The notes under the pieces were generated by a model. That model did no database searches and was not told the DNA's origin. It saw only the letters and a list, made by a program, of their open reading frames with translations. Source: UBA5336 sp038522375 (lineage in GTDB: Bacteria > Pseudomonadota > Alphaproteobacteria > Caulobacterales > Hyphomonadaceae). From it: a stretch of DNA of 64,000 nucleotides. The stretch's first letter is position 1; each line of letters begins with the position of its first letter. Below, piece after piece: positions 1 through 8,445 of the stretch. The translations under genes were made by a program, and so were the position numbers. The stretch lies in assembly GCA_038522375.1 (NCBI GenBank), contig JBCBKE010000005.1:6269-70268 (forward strand). Reading direction: 5' to 3'.

Positions 1-233
1 ACCATGGCCTGGAGTTGGTCTTTCTCGGAGATGCTCGCTGGAACGGCGATGGCGCACTCGCGGCCCTGTTTTTCGTTGATGGCGGCGGCCACCTCCTGGC
101 AAGGGCCGGGTTTTCGGGACGAGATGGTAACGTTCGCGCCATGGTCAGCCATCGCCTCGGCAATGGCCTTCCCAATACCGCGGGACGAGCCCGTAATCAC
201 CGCGGTTTTCCCCGTAAGATCGAACAGCCCCAT
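1..233 (-). CDS. SDR family oxidoreductase, N-terminal fragment (gene runs off the left edge)
   Basis: Only the first 77 codons lie in the window. They begin MGLFDLTGKTAVITGSSRGIG and carry the TGxxxGxG dinucleotide-binding turn (TGSSRGIG) of classical short-chain dehydrogenases, followed by the SSRKP segment typical of NADP/NAD discrimination in this family. The ATG (complement of 231-233) follows a strong Shine-Dalgarno (GGGAGG, six bases away). The catalytic YxxxK region lies outside the window, so the substrate cannot be told. It is transcribed divergently from the transhydrogenase genes. The family call is firm; the reaction is unknown. Confidence 0.85.
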   Translation of the reverse strand, partial: MGLFDLTGKTAVITGSSRGIGKAIAEAMADHGANVTISSRKPGPCQEVAAAINEKQGRECAIAVPASISEKDQLQAM

Positions 234-424
234 CGGGCACCTCCCAATTCATGATTGTTTTCAACCTCTACCCTAGGCGCGACGCAGGGCTCTGCAAAGG
301 GGCATTCGAGGCAACCGGCGCGGGCGCACGCAAACACTGGGATTTCGCAGCGGTTGAGAGATAAATCTTTCCAAAGGCAGGATTTTCGGTTGCCCGATTG
401 GAATATTCGACCAATTACAGCCCT

Positions 425-1552
425 ATGCAGATTTCCGTTGTCACCGAAACCGCTGATCTGGAGACCCGCGTCGCGGCGACCCCGGATACGGTCAAAAAAC
501 TAAAGGCTGCAGGCCACGATATCCGTATCGAAGCGGGCGCTGGCATGGCATCTGGCTACACTGATCAAGCCTTCAAGGACGCTGGAGCCGACATCGCCAA
601 CTCCGCAGCTGACGCGATCAAGGGCGCTGATCTCCTGGCGAAGGTCAGGCGTCCCAGCCCAAGCGAAATCGACAGACTGCCAAGCGGATTGACCATCATA
701 GGCTTGCTCGACCCCTTCAGCCTGGGTGACGCGATCGAGGCCTTCAACAAGAAGTCGCTCAATATGCTGTCCATGGAATTCACGCCGCGGATCACCCGCG
801 CCCAGTCCATGGATGCGTTGTCGTCCCAATCGAATCTCTCGGGCTATCGGGCGGTTATCGAAGGCGCGCAGATCTATGGCAGGGCTCTCCCGATGATGAT
901 GACCGCTGCCGGCACCGTCGCTCCAGCAAAAGTATTCGTCATGGGCGCCGGCGTTGCCGGTTTGCAGGCGATCGCAACGGCCCGCAGGCTCGGCGGCGTT
1001 GTCACGGCAACGGACGTCCGGCCGGCTGCGAAGGAGCAGGTGGCGTCTCTGGGCGCGAAGTTCGTTGCCGTCGAAGACGACGAATTCAAGGAAGCCGAAA
1101 CGGCCGGCGGCTATGCCAAGCAGATGTCCGACGCGTATCAGACCAAGCAGGCTGCCCTCGTTGCAGACCACATCGCCAAACAGGATATTGTTGTCACAAC
1201 CGCCCTTATTCCCGGGCGTCCGGCGCCGGTGCTGGTCACCGAAGATATGGTGAAATCCATGCGGCCAGGATCGGTGATCGTCGATATGGCCGTGTCGCAG
1301 GGCGGAAACTGCCCGCTGTCGAAACCCGATGAAGTGGTCGATGTGGGCGGCGTGAAAGTGGCGGGTTTCAGTAATCTGCCGGCTCGCTTGCCGGCTGATT
1401 CAAGCGCGCTGTACGCGAGGAACCTGCTCGCCTTCCTGCCGCTGATCACGGGCGAGGATGGTGGCCTCAACCTTGATACCGACGACGAGATTGTCGCGGC
1501 CATGGTGCTGACCCGGGATGGAAAAACCGTGAATGAGAGGCTCCAATCATGA
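425..1552 (+). CDS. pntAA: NAD(P) transhydrogenase alpha subunit, part 1 (PntAA, NAD-binding domain I)
   Basis: This is the soluble NAD(H)-binding domain of the proton-translocating transhydrogenase, which moves hydride from NADH to NADP+ at the expense of the proton gradient. The protein is about 375 residues, close to the Rhodospirillum-type PntAA. It opens with the ETRVAATPDTV segment of the AlaDh/PNT N-terminal domain, and its Rossmann domain contains VMGAGVAGLQAI followed by an acidic residue (TDVRP). I chose ATG 425 (MQISVVTE) because it matches family starts; a TTG at 398 would add nine unlikely residues. The stop overlaps the start of pntAB (ATGA), so translation is probably coupled. 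Confidence 0.96.
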   Translation: MQISVVTETADLETRVAATPDTVKKLKAAGHDIRIEAGAGMASGYTDQAFKDAGADIANSAADAIKGADLLAKVRRPSPSEIDRLPSGLTIIGLLDPFSLGDAIEAFNKKSLNMLSMEFTPRITRAQSMDALSSQSNLSGYRAVIEGAQIYGRALPMMMTAAGTVAPAKVFVMGAGVAGLQAIATARRLGGVVTATDVRPAAKEQVASLGAKFVAVEDDEFKEAETAGGYAKQMSDAYQTKQAALVADHIAKQDIVVTTALIPGRPAPVLVTEDMVKSMRPGSVIVDMAVSQGGNCPLSKPDEVVDVGGVKVAGFSNLPARLPADSSALYARNLLAFLPLITGEDGGLNLDTDDEIVAAMVLTRDGKTVNERLQS

Positions 1553-1959
1553 AATCGGCGCTTACCGTACTGGCTGTCCTGGCGCTCGCCAGCCCGGCCC
1601 TTGCAGCTGAGGCATCAGCATCAGGAGCGGTCGATCCGCTCGTCTTTCGTATCGCCGTTTTCGTGCTCGCAGCGTTCATCGGATACTATGTCGTGTGGGC
1701 TGTGACCCCCGCACTGCACACCCCATTGATGTCGGTGACGAATGCGATTTCCGGCGTGGTGGTCGTTGGCGCAATCATCGCTGCAACCGCCAGCGCCGTC
1801 CAGGTGACGGATCCCGAGACCAGCCAGCGGATATGGATCGCAAAGGGGCTTGGTGCGGCATCAATCGGTTTTGCAGCCGTAAACATCTTCGGCGGATTCC
1901 TCGTCACAAACCGCATGCTGGCCATGTACAAGAAAAAAGATCGCCCGGCGAACAGCTAG
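1549..1959 (+). CDS. pntAB: NAD(P) transhydrogenase alpha subunit, part 2 (PntAB, small membrane subunit)
   Basis: A 136-residue membrane protein corresponding to the membrane portion that is fused to PntA in enterobacteria but separate in many alphaproteobacteria. It starts with a hydrophobic segment ending ALAAEA that looks like a signal or first helix, then three further hydrophobic stretches (FRIAVFVLAAFIGYYVVW, the ISGVVVVGAIIA region, and GAASIGFAAVNIFGGFLV). It helps form domain II, the proton channel, with PntB. It overlaps pntAA by four bases and precedes pntB by 33 bases, giving a compact three-gene operon. Confidence 0.95.
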   Translation: MKSALTVLAVLALASPALAAEASASGAVDPLVFRIAVFVLAAFIGYYVVWAVTPALHTPLMSVTNAISGVVVVGAIIAATASAVQVTDPETSQRIWIAKGLGAASIGFAAVNIFGGFLVTNRMLAMYKKKDRPANS

Positions 1960-1992
1960 TTGCTGCGCGCCTCGGCAGGAGACCCATAAAGC

Positions 1993-3420
1993 ATGTCCAT
2001 TTACGATATCACAGCGCTCTTATACCTTGTATCGGCGGTGCTTTTCATTTTCGCGATCCGCGGGCTGTCAAGTCCGGAAACGGCGCGTCAGGGTAACCGC
2101 CTGGGGATCATCGGCATGGCGCTGGCCGCGGGCACGACGGTTTTCCTGGTCAAGGATTTCCTCGATCCGGCGACCCTCGGCCTGATCGCTGCCGGTATCG
2201 TGGTTGGCGGTGGTATCGGATCGCTGCTGGCCCAACGAGCTCCCATGACGGCAATGCCGCAGATGGTGGGCATGTTCAACGCACTTGGTGGCATGGCCTC
2301 TCTCCTGGCTGGGTTGGCTGCGTTCTATGCGCCGACGGCATTCGGTCTGGTGGGCGAAACGGGACTGATTGCATCGCGGTCGCTGGTGGAGATGTCACTG
2401 TCGGTGTTGATTGGCGCGGTCACGTTTTCCGGCTCGGTTATCGCAGCCTTGAAGCTGAATGGTTCGATTCCGGGCGGCCCGATCATCCTGCCTGCGCGCC
2501 ACTGGCTGAACCTCCTGATCCTGATCGGCTTGATCGGTCTGATCATTGCCCTTGCGACGTCCAGCGCGGCCCAGTCCGGCACCGGCATGTTGCTGCTCTT
2601 GATCGCAGCGCTGGCCCTGGTTGCGGGAGTTACGCTTGTGATCCCCATCGGCGGCGCTGACATGCCGGTCGTCATTGCCATGCTCAACTCCTATTCGGGC
2701 TGGGCGGCGGCTGCGCTTGGGTTTACCCTGTCCAACTTCGCGCTGATTGTGGTGGGCGCGATTGTCGGCGCGTCGGGTGCCATCCTTTCCTACATCATGT
2801 GCAAGGCGATGAACCGCTCCTTCATCTCGGTGATTGCGGGGGGCTTTGGCGCAGACGATTCCGCCGGCGCGGCGAAGGGCGGTGGCGGTGAAGACAGGCC
2901 GGTGAAGATCGGTTCCGCCGAAGACGCAGCCTTCATCCTCAAGAACTCCTCCAAGGTGATCATCATACCCGGCTACGGCATGGCGGTGGCCCAGGCCCAG
3001 CACGCGCTCAAGGAGATGGGTGACAAGCTGAAGGAAGAGGGTGTGGACGTGGCCTATGCCATCCATCCCGTGGCTGGCCGGATGCCGGGTCACATGAATG
3101 TGCTGCTTGCGGAGGCGCAGGTGCCCTATGACGAGATCTTCGAGATGGACGACATCAATTCCCAGTTCAAGCAGGCCGACGTGGCGTTCGTGATCGGGGC
3201 CAATGATGTCACCAATCCCGGCGCGAAGGACGATCCGGCGTCGCCGATATACGGCATGCCTGTGCTCGAAGTGTGGAATGCGGGCACGGTGATGTTCATC
3301 AAGCGCTCGCTGGCTTCTGGCTATGCCGGCGTCCAGAATGAGCTGTTCTTCAACGACAACACGATGATGCTCCTGTCAGATGCCAAGAAGATGGTCGAGA
3401 GCATTGTAAAGCAACTGTGA
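1993..3420 (+). CDS. pntB: NAD(P) transhydrogenase beta subunit (PntB)
   Basis: A 475-residue subunit with an N-terminal bundle of about eight to nine membrane helices (residues 1 to about 280), a Gly/Ala-rich linker (AAKGGGGE), and a C-terminal NADP(H)-binding domain III. Domain III shows IIPGYGMAVAQAQHALKEM, the classical GYGMAVAQAQ nucleotide loop, then HPVAGRMPGHMNVLLAEA and GANDVTNPGA. It completes the transhydrogenase, which usually supplies NADPH for biosynthesis and redox defence. The ATG follows GGCAGGAG with a few bases spacing. The next gene is convergent. Confidence 0.97.
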   Translation: MSIYDITALLYLVSAVLFIFAIRGLSSPETARQGNRLGIIGMALAAGTTVFLVKDFLDPATLGLIAAGIVVGGGIGSLLAQRAPMTAMPQMVGMFNALGGMASLLAGLAAFYAPTAFGLVGETGLIASRSLVEMSLSVLIGAVTFSGSVIAALKLNGSIPGGPIILPARHWLNLLILIGLIGLIIALATSSAAQSGTGMLLLLIAALALVAGVTLVIPIGGADMPVVIAMLNSYSGWAAAALGFTLSNFALIVVGAIVGASGAILSYIMCKAMNRSFISVIAGGFGADDSAGAAKGGGGEDRPVKIGSAEDAAFILKNSSKVIIIPGYGMAVAQAQHALKEMGDKLKEEGVDVAYAIHPVAGRMPGHMNVLLAEAQVPYDEIFEMDDINSQFKQADVAFVIGANDVTNPGAKDDPASPIYGMPVLEVWNAGTVMFIKRSLASGYAGVQNELFFNDNTMMLLSDAKKMVESIVKQL

Positions 3421-3447
3421 AGGGGCGCGGGTTCCCCGGCCGCAGGA

Positions 3448-4362
3448 TCACCGTTCCTTGGGGTCCAGCGCATCCCTGAGCCCGTCGCCAAGAAAGTTCA
3501 AGGCAAGCAGGGTGACCATCATGGTGATGGCGGGAACCAGAAGCATCCACGGGCGATCACGCATTTCGTTCGCCCCCTGGGAGATCAGCACGCCGAGGCT
3601 TGTGAGCGGCTCGTTAACGCCGAGGCCGAGGAAGCTGAGAAAGCTCTCGGCCAAAATCACAACGGGAATTGTAAGGGTTACATAGACGGCGACCGGGCCG
3701 ATGACGTTCGGGATGATATGGCGGCGGATCATGGCTGCGCGCGAAACACCGGCAGCCCTTGCCGCTTCGATGAATTCCTTGGATTTGATGGCGAGGGTTT
3801 GGCCGCGCGTGATGCGGGCCATTGTCAGCCACTCGATCGCGCCAATCGCGGCGAAGATCAAAAGGATGTTCCGACCGAATACCGTCACCAGCAGGATCAC
3901 GAAGAAAATGAACGGCAGCGCGTACAGCACGTCCACAATCCGCATCATGATATTGTCGGTCCGCCCGCCGATAAACCCCGCCGTGGCGCCCCAGGTGACC
4001 CCGATCACCAGGCTGACAAAGGTGGCGACGACGCCGACGAGCAGCGATATCCGAAGTGCAATCAGCAGTCGGGCAAAGGCATCCCGGCCCAGGTAGTCAG
4101 TGCCGAGGATATGCCAGTTTTCAAACGTTGGCGGGATCTTGATCCGCGATGATTGGGCAAGATGGTCATGCACCCAGAGATAAGGGCCGATGGCCGCCAC
4201 GAGCACCAGGAAACCCAGCACGACCATGGAGGCCACCGCCGCCTTGTTCCGGAATAGCCTCGCCCGCGCATCATCCCAGAGTGAGCGGCCAGCGAGGATC
4301 GCCTGCTCGACGGGCTCGCGCACGCGGGCAGGATCATTGAGGTCGAAACTTGAACCGGGCAT
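3448..4362 (-). CDS. oppC: Oligopeptide/dipeptide ABC transporter permease (OppC-like)
   Basis: A 304-residue inner-membrane permease with the OppC_N-type amino end (RLFRNKAAVASMVVLGFLVLVAAIG), the LGTDYLGRDAFARLL motif that is diagnostic of OppC/DppC, six predicted helices, and a C-terminal EAA loop (EAARAAGVSRAAMIRRHIIPN) that contacts the ATPase. The C-terminal LNFLGDGLRDALDPKER is also typical. Its ATG shares one base with the oppB stop (TGATG), so the two permeases are coupled. No substrate-binding protein or ATPase gene lies next to it; these must be encoded elsewhere if the system works. Confidence 0.93.
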   Translation of the reverse strand: MPGSSFDLNDPARVREPVEQAILAGRSLWDDARARLFRNKAAVASMVVLGFLVLVAAIGPYLWVHDHLAQSSRIKIPPTFENWHILGTDYLGRDAFARLLIALRISLLVGVVATFVSLVIGVTWGATAGFIGGRTDNIMMRIVDVLYALPFIFFVILLVTVFGRNILLIFAAIGAIEWLTMARITRGQTLAIKSKEFIEAARAAGVSRAAMIRRHIIPNVIGPVAVYVTLTIPVVILAESFLSFLGLGVNEPLTSLGVLISQGANEMRDRPWMLLVPAITMMVTLLALNFLGDGLRDALDPKER

Positions 4363-5297
4363 CAGGTGTACTTCACCTTTGGATCGAGCAGGGCATAGAG
4401 CACGTCCGCCAACAGGTTGAAGGCAATGATCAACGCCGAATAAATGATGATGGCACCCATCACGAGGGTGTAGTCCCGCTCAATCGCTCCGCGCACGAAA
4501 TAGTCCCCCATGCCAGGCAGCGTAAAGATCCGCTCAACCACGACCGATCCGGTGAGAACGCCGGCGCTGGCCGGTCCGGCATAGGACACAAGCGGAAGGA
4601 TCGCGGCAGGAAGCGCGTGACGGAGGATCACCTGCCGCTCCGGCAAACCCTTGCCGCGGGCCGTGCGGATATGGTTGGCGCGCATGGTTTCAATCGTGGA
4701 CGCCCGCATCAGTCGTGAGATGATCGCGATCTGCGGCAGGGCTAGGGTGATGACCGGCAATGTCAGGGTGTAGGCGTTCATGCTTGCTGGGAATCCGAGA
4801 CCGCCCGCAGAGAACAGACCTGCGCCAAGAGACAGCGTGAGAATCAGGATCGGCCCGGTCACGAAAGTCGGGATCGAAATGCCAGCCATGGCAAAACCCA
4901 TGACCGAATAGTCGCCGGCGGTATTCTGCCGAAGGCCAGCGAAGACGCCAAGGGCCGTTCCGACCGTCATCGCCAGCAGCATGGACAGCGCACCGATGGT
5001 GAGGCTGATGGGAAGGCCATCGGCAATGATCTCGATGACGTCCTTGTCTTTTGTCTTGAACGAGGGACCGAAATCGCCTTGAACCACATCTCCCAGATAG
5101 GAAAAATACTGCTCAGCGAGGGGCTTATCCAGGCCATATTTCGCGGCAATCGCCCGCTCAGTGGCTGGCGGCAGGATGCGGTCTGCGGAGAAAGGGCCGC
5201 CTGGCGCGGCGCGCATCATGAAAAACGCGACCGTGATAATAATCAGCATGGTCGGAATCGCGATCAGAAAGCGGCGGAGCGTGTACCATACGGGCAC
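4362..5297 (-). CDS. oppB: Oligopeptide ABC transporter permease (OppB-like)
   Basis: Partner permease of the downstream oppC. The sequence reads YTLRRFLIAIPTMLIIITVAF at the amino end, then FMMRAAPGGPF, LPPATE, AAKYGLDKPL and GDFGPSFK, which align well with enterobacterial OppB. The EAA loop is TARGKGLPERQVILRHALPA. The open frame extends upstream to 5597, but that part has no family resemblance. GTG at 5297 gives 311 residues, close to the usual 306; GTG 5327 and ATG 5390 are alternatives, and none has a convincing ribosome-binding site. Predicted role: half of the membrane channel for peptide uptake. Confidence 0.9.
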   Translation of the reverse strand: MPVWYTLRRFLIAIPTMLIIITVAFFMMRAAPGGPFSADRILPPATERAIAAKYGLDKPLAEQYFSYLGDVVQGDFGPSFKTKDKDVIEIIADGLPISLTIGALSMLLAMTVGTALGVFAGLRQNTAGDYSVMGFAMAGISIPTFVTGPILILTLSLGAGLFSAGGLGFPASMNAYTLTLPVITLALPQIAIISRLMRASTIETMRANHIRTARGKGLPERQVILRHALPAAILPLVSYAGPASAGVLTGSVVVERIFTLPGMGDYFVRGAIERDYTLVMGAIIIYSALIIAFNLLADVLYALLDPKVKYT

Positions 5298-5459
5298 GCG
5301 AGACAGGATCCGTTGGATGGAGGTCACGGGGGTTTGACAAGGCCTCTGCTGATTTCTGAACACGGCCCGGTTGGCAGTCGCCGCATTCATCCTTAGCTTT
5401 TCTGGTACGCAGGCCATGTCAATGGCCCATGACAGACCGTTTAGGAAGGCCTTTCGCCC

Positions 5460-5870
5460 ATGGCAGACATTCGAACCGTCACGGACGATTTTGCCGTCGC
5501 GCCACAAATCACGGCAGACGACGTGGAAGAGATAGCGGCTGCTGGCTACAAGACGATCGTGGCCAACCGTCCCGACGGCGAGGGCGGTGTCACCCAACCG
5601 CGCATGGGCGGTATCAGGGCGAAGGCCGAAGCCCTGGGGCTGACATTCGTCGCGCTGCCGTTTTCAGGTGCGCCTACCCCCGAGATCGTTGAGCGTATGG
5701 GGTCGATCCTGGCAGAGGCGCCAAGCCCCATTCTCGCTTACTGCCGAACGGGAACGCGCACGATCACGGCGTGGGCGCTCGTCCATGCGGGTCAGGGCAA
5801 TGCCAGTGACATTGTCGATGCGGCCGCTGGCGCCGGTTATGATCTTTCCAGCCTGCGCGCTCTTTTGTGA
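5460..5870 (+). CDS. DUF442 / TIGR01244-type phosphatase-fold protein (putative sulfur transferase)
   Basis: A 136-residue single-domain protein of the cysteine phosphatase superfamily. The active-site loop is visible as AYCRTGTRTITAWAL (CxxGxR, preceded by a strand). The upstream GYKTIVANRPDGEG and the TFVALPFSGAPTPE segment match the family annotated as DUF442 or beta-lactamase-hydrolase-like N-terminal domain, which has been tied to persulfide/sulfide metabolism when fused to a metallo-beta-lactamase domain. Here it is separate, but a metallo-beta-lactamase-fold gene lies 1.1 kb downstream. SD GGAAGG lies 11 bases before the ATG. Substrate not determined. Confidence 0.85.
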   Translation: MADIRTVTDDFAVAPQITADDVEEIAAAGYKTIVANRPDGEGGVTQPRMGGIRAKAEALGLTFVALPFSGAPTPEIVERMGSILAEAPSPILAYCRTGTRTITAWALVHAGQGNASDIVDAAAGAGYDLSSLRALL

Positions 5871-5989
5871 GTAAACGATCATTTGTGACACAGTTTGGCC
5901 ATATAATAGCGATTGAAACCGGGTGACGGCCATGCGAAGCCCGCGGGCCAAGCATGGCTTGGCGCGCAAGGTGCCCCTGAGGAGTTTCC

Positions 5990-6925
5990 ATGTCGAACCG
6001 GTCTTGGCTAGCCGATTTCCGATACCGGGATGGCACGATCCTGATCAAGAAAACGGGCCACACGGTGCCGGCGAGCCTCGGGCTCCTGCACGATCTGTTT
6101 GCCTGGTTTTCGTTCTACGTCCTGGCGCAGTCCTGGCGGTCATGGCGGCGACTGACCGGCCATAAGCGCCCAACAATTGCGTTCTACCCCGACAAGCCGC
6201 GTCCCTGGTATTTCATCTGGCCTGTGATGCATGCGGCCGGAGCGAAGCTGATCGATGATGCGGCAGAAGCCGATATCGTCTTCCAGTTCGAGGACGCGAC
6301 AACGACCGCCAATCTTGCGCCGCCCGTGAAACAGCAGGCGCGTCTTGTGAACTTCTCGTGCGAAGACGTTTCGAAGACACATGTTGCCAGGGTATTCGCA
6401 TCGGTCGCGGGGTATGATCTCGCCGTTGATCCATCGGTGCACAGCGGCCCAATGGTGGAGAAGTCGGAACTGAACGCTGCCCATGATGGCCGCATAATCG
6501 AGGGACCGATGGCCGCCGCCCCCGGCAAGTCCTACCAGCGTCTCGTCGACAATGAGATCGCAGGCGGTCTGGTCGAGGATTTGCGTTGTTGCATCGTTGG
6601 GGGCGAGCCGACGGTTGTCTTCCGAAAGCGTCGCCCGCTTGAGCGGCGGTTCCTCAATGAGAATGCGGAAGTTCTGCTCGACCAGCCGGCATTGGTGTAC
6701 ACGCCCGATGAACTTGACGTGATCCGGGCCTTTGCGCAGCAACTTGGTCTGGACTGGGGTGGCGTGGACGTCCTAAGGGATCGCATGAGCGGACGCATCT
6801 TCATCGTGGATGCCAACAAGACTGATATGGGCCCGCCCTGGGCCTTGAAGCTGGGTGACAAACTGAAGTCTACCCGGCGGATGGCCAAGGCTTTCGCTGA
6901 ACGGCTGGCACCCCGGAAGGGCTGA
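5990..6925 (+). CDS. ATP-grasp-like protein of unknown function
   Basis: A 311-residue cytoplasmic protein that I do not recognise by name. The carboxyl half looks like an ATP-grasp fold: a conserved-looking strand with VFRKRRPLERRFLNEN, then QLGLDWGGVDVLRDR and GRIFIVDANKTDMGPP, which resembles the D...DxN metal-binding region of ATP-grasp ligases. The amino half has PTIAFYPDKPRPW and a stretch that may form the pre-ATP-grasp domain. No signal peptide. SD GAGGAG lies five bases before the ATG. It sits between the DUF442 gene and the metallo-hydrolase gene on the same strand. Ligase activity is an inference; the substrate is unknown. Confidence 0.6.
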   Translation: MSNRSWLADFRYRDGTILIKKTGHTVPASLGLLHDLFAWFSFYVLAQSWRSWRRLTGHKRPTIAFYPDKPRPWYFIWPVMHAAGAKLIDDAAEADIVFQFEDATTTANLAPPVKQQARLVNFSCEDVSKTHVARVFASVAGYDLAVDPSVHSGPMVEKSELNAAHDGRIIEGPMAAAPGKSYQRLVDNEIAGGLVEDLRCCIVGGEPTVVFRKRRPLERRFLNENAEVLLDQPALVYTPDELDVIRAFAQQLGLDWGGVDVLRDRMSGRIFIVDANKTDMGPPWALKLGDKLKSTRRMAKAFAERLAPRKG

Positions 6926-6967
6926 ACCGGCACGAGGCGGTCCAGAAAAAAGGCGACGGTAAACTTC

Positions 6968-7867
6968 ATGTCTATTCCCTTCGTTCGAGAGATCGATGTC
7001 AATTATGGCCGCGTCGAGCAGGTCTCCCCCCTGGTTCGCCGCGTGATTGCGAATAATCCCGGCGCCTTCACCTACACAGGCACGGGCGTCTATATCGTCG
7101 GGAAAGGGACGGTTGCGGTCATCGACCCGGGCCCGCTCCTCGAAGACCATTTCGATGCGCTCAAGGCAGCGCTGGCGGGGGAAAAGGTGTCCCACGTGGT
7201 GGTGACCCATTCCCATATGGACCACTCACCCCTTGCCCACCCCCTCGCTGAATGGGCGGGCTGTCAGGTCTACGCCAAGGGGCCGGCCATCCCCACGGAG
7301 TCCGAAGTGCGAATGGAGGCGGGCGACGATCTCTCGTTCAAGCCCCACCACACGATCGGTGACGGCTGGACGTGTTCCGGTCCCGGCTGGACGCTGGAAG
7401 CCATTGAAACGCCAGGACACACGTCAAACCACGTCTGCTACGCACTCCATGAGGAAAATGCCCTCTTTTCAGGCGACCACGTCATGGGTTGGTCCACAAC
7501 AGTCATCTCGCCGCCGGATGGCGATATGGCTGATTACCTCGCCAGCCTTGAGAAGGTCCGCGACCGGGACTTCTCGATCATTTGGCCAACCCATGGACCG
7601 CCGGTCACTGACCATCCCTCGGGCTTCATCCAGGCCTATATCGATCACCGCAGGGCACGGGAAGCGGCCATTCTGGCGAGGCTCGAAGCCGGCGACACGA
7701 CGATCCCCGACATGGTAACGGTGATCTATGCGGCCGTGGACAAGAAGCTTCACCCGGCCGCTTGCCACTCGGTGCTGGGTCACGTGATCCAGATGGTCAA
7801 GGATGGCCGCGTTGCTACCCCTGACGGCAAACCCGGTGTGAAGAGCGAGTACCGACTGGCGGTATAG
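6968..7867 (+). CDS. Metallo-beta-lactamase-fold hydrolase (LACTB2-like)
   Basis: A 299-residue enzyme with the zinc-binding motif VVTHSHMDHSPLAHPL (HxHxDH), then ETPGHTSNHVCY (third His region), a LFSGDHVMGWS segment with the bridging Asp, and WPTHGPP for the last His. The C-terminal winged-helix-like tail (VIYAAVDKKLHPAACHSVLGHV) is the pattern seen in LACTB2-type hydrolases. Known relatives include ribonucleases and thioester hydrolases, so the substrate here is open. The ATG at 6968 is only weakly supported by an SD. Same strand as the two preceding genes. Confidence 0.88.
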   Translation: MSIPFVREIDVNYGRVEQVSPLVRRVIANNPGAFTYTGTGVYIVGKGTVAVIDPGPLLEDHFDALKAALAGEKVSHVVVTHSHMDHSPLAHPLAEWAGCQVYAKGPAIPTESEVRMEAGDDLSFKPHHTIGDGWTCSGPGWTLEAIETPGHTSNHVCYALHEENALFSGDHVMGWSTTVISPPDGDMADYLASLEKVRDRDFSIIWPTHGPPVTDHPSGFIQAYIDHRRAREAAILARLEAGDTTIPDMVTVIYAAVDKKLHPAACHSVLGHVIQMVKDGRVATPDGKPGVKSEYRLAV

Positions 7868-8104
7868 CGCGGCCAGCGCTCATCGCGCCCCCGCCAGCCA
7901 TTTCGGGCCTTCCCATGCAACGGCGTGGGTGGAAGGCATCGAGCCCGCACCAGAAGCGCGACCTGGGTTTAGCGGTTCACGCTCGGTCTGAACGGGCACG
8001 CGCCATGGGTCAGGCGCTTGAAAACACCGGGCTTGGCCAAGAAAAAACCCCTCACGGCAGGGCCAGAGGGGTTTCGGACGGGCCTTTCAAGACGGTGATT
8101 GGCG
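7868..8104. other. Intergenic region between convergent genes
   Basis: A 237-base gap between the hydrolase (plus) and rpsU (minus). Apart from the rpsU terminator I see no coding potential with a plausible ribosome-binding site and no RNA gene. Confidence 0.6.
8042..8074 (-). terminator. Rho-independent terminator of rpsU
   Basis: On the minus strand a nine-base-pair stem (AAACCCCTC with GAGGGGTTT) encloses a 12-base loop and runs into a six-T tract. It starts 31 bases after the rpsU stop codon. Confidence 0.88.
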
Positions 8105-8314
8105 CTACACGATGCCTTCGCGTTGTGCGCGTTTCCGGGCGAGTTTCCTGGCGCGGCGCACCGCTTCGGCCTTTTGGCGGGCCTTCTTCTCAGATGGCTT
8201 CTCAAAATGGGTGCGGGCTTTCATTTCCCGGAAGAGGCCTTCGCGCTGCATCTTTTTCTTTAGCGCGCGCAGGGCCTGTTCGACATTGTTGTCTCTGACG
8301 ATGATCTGAACGAT
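8105..8314 (-). CDS. rpsU: 30S ribosomal protein S21, apparently initiating at AUC
   Basis: The frame translates to VQIIVRDNNVEQALRALKKK, then MQREGLFREMK, HFEKPSEKKARQKAEA and an Arg/Lys-rich end, an unmistakable S21 of 69 residues. In homologues the codon before VQIIV is the initiator Met; here it is ATC. No ATG, GTG or TTG occurs in frame upstream before a stop or inside until Met22, which would delete the conserved N terminus. A clean Shine-Dalgarno (GGAG) sits seven bases before the ATC, which supports it as the true start. Alternative: a base error in the assembly (ATC for ATG). A strong terminator follows. Confidence 0.9.
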   Translation of the reverse strand: MVQIIVRDNNVEQALRALKKKMQREGLFREMKARTHFEKPSEKKARQKAEAVRRARKLARKRAQREGIV

Positions 8315-8445
8315 GGGTCTTCTCCATAGGTTTGTGGCCGAAGACAGCCGCCCGCTGTCTCGTGCAAGGGATCTCGATTGCTTTACCAGCAGAGTGCGCG
8401 GCTATATCACGGCGCAACCGATCTGCCTACGGGTATATGTAGGGT

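Noticed and set aside
5298..5597. N-terminal extension of OppB
   Set aside because: It has no resemblance to permeases and no credible ribosome-binding site; it covers the divergent promoter region.
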